From assembly GCA_017621295.1 (NCBI GenBank), contig JAGATI010000096.1:1-5552 (forward strand): a stretch of DNA of 5,552 nt, read 5' to 3'. The notes below the pieces were generated by a model. It saw only the letters and a list, made by a program, of their open reading frames with translations. It was not told the DNA's origin and made no database searches. The DNA is from Clostridia bacterium. Lineage in GTDB: Bacteria; Bacillota_A; Clostridia; TANB77; CAG-508. The translations under genes were made by a program, and so were the position numbers. Shown in pieces: positions 5,485 to 5,552 of the stretch; positions within the stretch are counted from its first letter, which is position 1; each line of letters starts with the position of its first letter.

Positions 5485-5552
5485 TGGAGCTACTGGGGAG
5501 AATCGAACTCCCGACCTTCAGGTTACGAATCTGGTGCTCTACCAACTGAGCT
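5485..5552 (-). tRNA. tRNA-Thr (anticodon CGT), 5' acceptor end cut by window
   Basis: The - strand reads AGCTCAGTTGGTAGAGC (D arm), anticodon loop TTCGTAA, T arm GGGAG-TTCGATT-CTCCC, then acceptor CAGTAGC, discriminator T and an encoded CCA (5485-5487). Anticodon CGT is at 5525-5527 (read as ACG on +) and decodes ACG threonine. A discriminator T and a C-terminated acceptor strand, implying a GCTACTG 5' strand, fit Gram-positive tRNA-Thr. The anticodon stem CCAGA/CCTGA has only three Watson-Crick pairs, with C27-A43 and A31-C39 mismatches, which is weak. The first bases lie beyond 5552. Confidence 0.9.

Noticed and set aside
5448..5529. TTACGAA repeated in the tRNA anticodon region and its terminator as an att duplication
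   Set aside because: It is only 7 bases, and both copies are explained by the tRNA loop and the terminator stem.
1..5552. CRISPR array
   Set aside because: No regularly spaced direct repeats with unique spacers are present; the 60-bp repeat in the ORF6N gene has two copies and is coding.

Overview
The window is a very AT-rich stretch from a low-GC Gram-positive bacterium, most likely a gut-type Clostridia or a related Firmicute. The support is strong AGGAGG-type ribosome sites, short spacers, TGA used as a stop, a tRNA-Thr with an encoded CCA end, and a large serine recombinase with an ORF6N protein of the kind common in Firmicute mobile elements. Species cannot be fixed from the sequence. 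The cargo looks like an accessory or mobile region lying next to a chromosomal tRNA.

Left part (1-1540, + strand): the tail of a Nudix hydrolase carrying an extra NTF2/SnoaL-like domain overlaps by 4 bases (ATGA) with an abortive-infection family gene. The Abi C-terminal region holds an R-x6-H motif like that of HEPN ribonucleases. The pair looks like one translationally coupled unit, plausibly a phage-defence operon. A long AT-rich hairpin with a T run ends it and separates it from the convergent genes.

Middle part (1542-2946, - strand): a two-gene unit of an unrecognised 115-residue protein followed by an ORF6N DNA-binding-domain protein with a C-terminal phospholipase D/HKD-like domain. 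The ORF6N gene is unusual because its coding sequence holds three in-frame palindromes. One is a GC-rich 38-bp hairpin flanked by 7-bp direct repeats near the N-terminus. The other two are related palindromes exactly 60 bp apart inside the DNA-binding region.

Right part (2947-5552, - strand): an intergenic region with hairpins resembling a transfer origin, then a complete large serine recombinase (594 residues; catalytic Ser10, zinc ribbon, coiled coil). Its probable promoter sits between the arms of a perfect 16-bp inverted repeat. An unrecognised 94-residue gene follows, then a tRNA-Thr(CGT) with its own terminator, cut by the window end. The recombinase and oriT-like site suggest an integrative mobilizable element carrying the defence-like and ORF6N cargo. 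No relaxase and no att boundaries are visible here.
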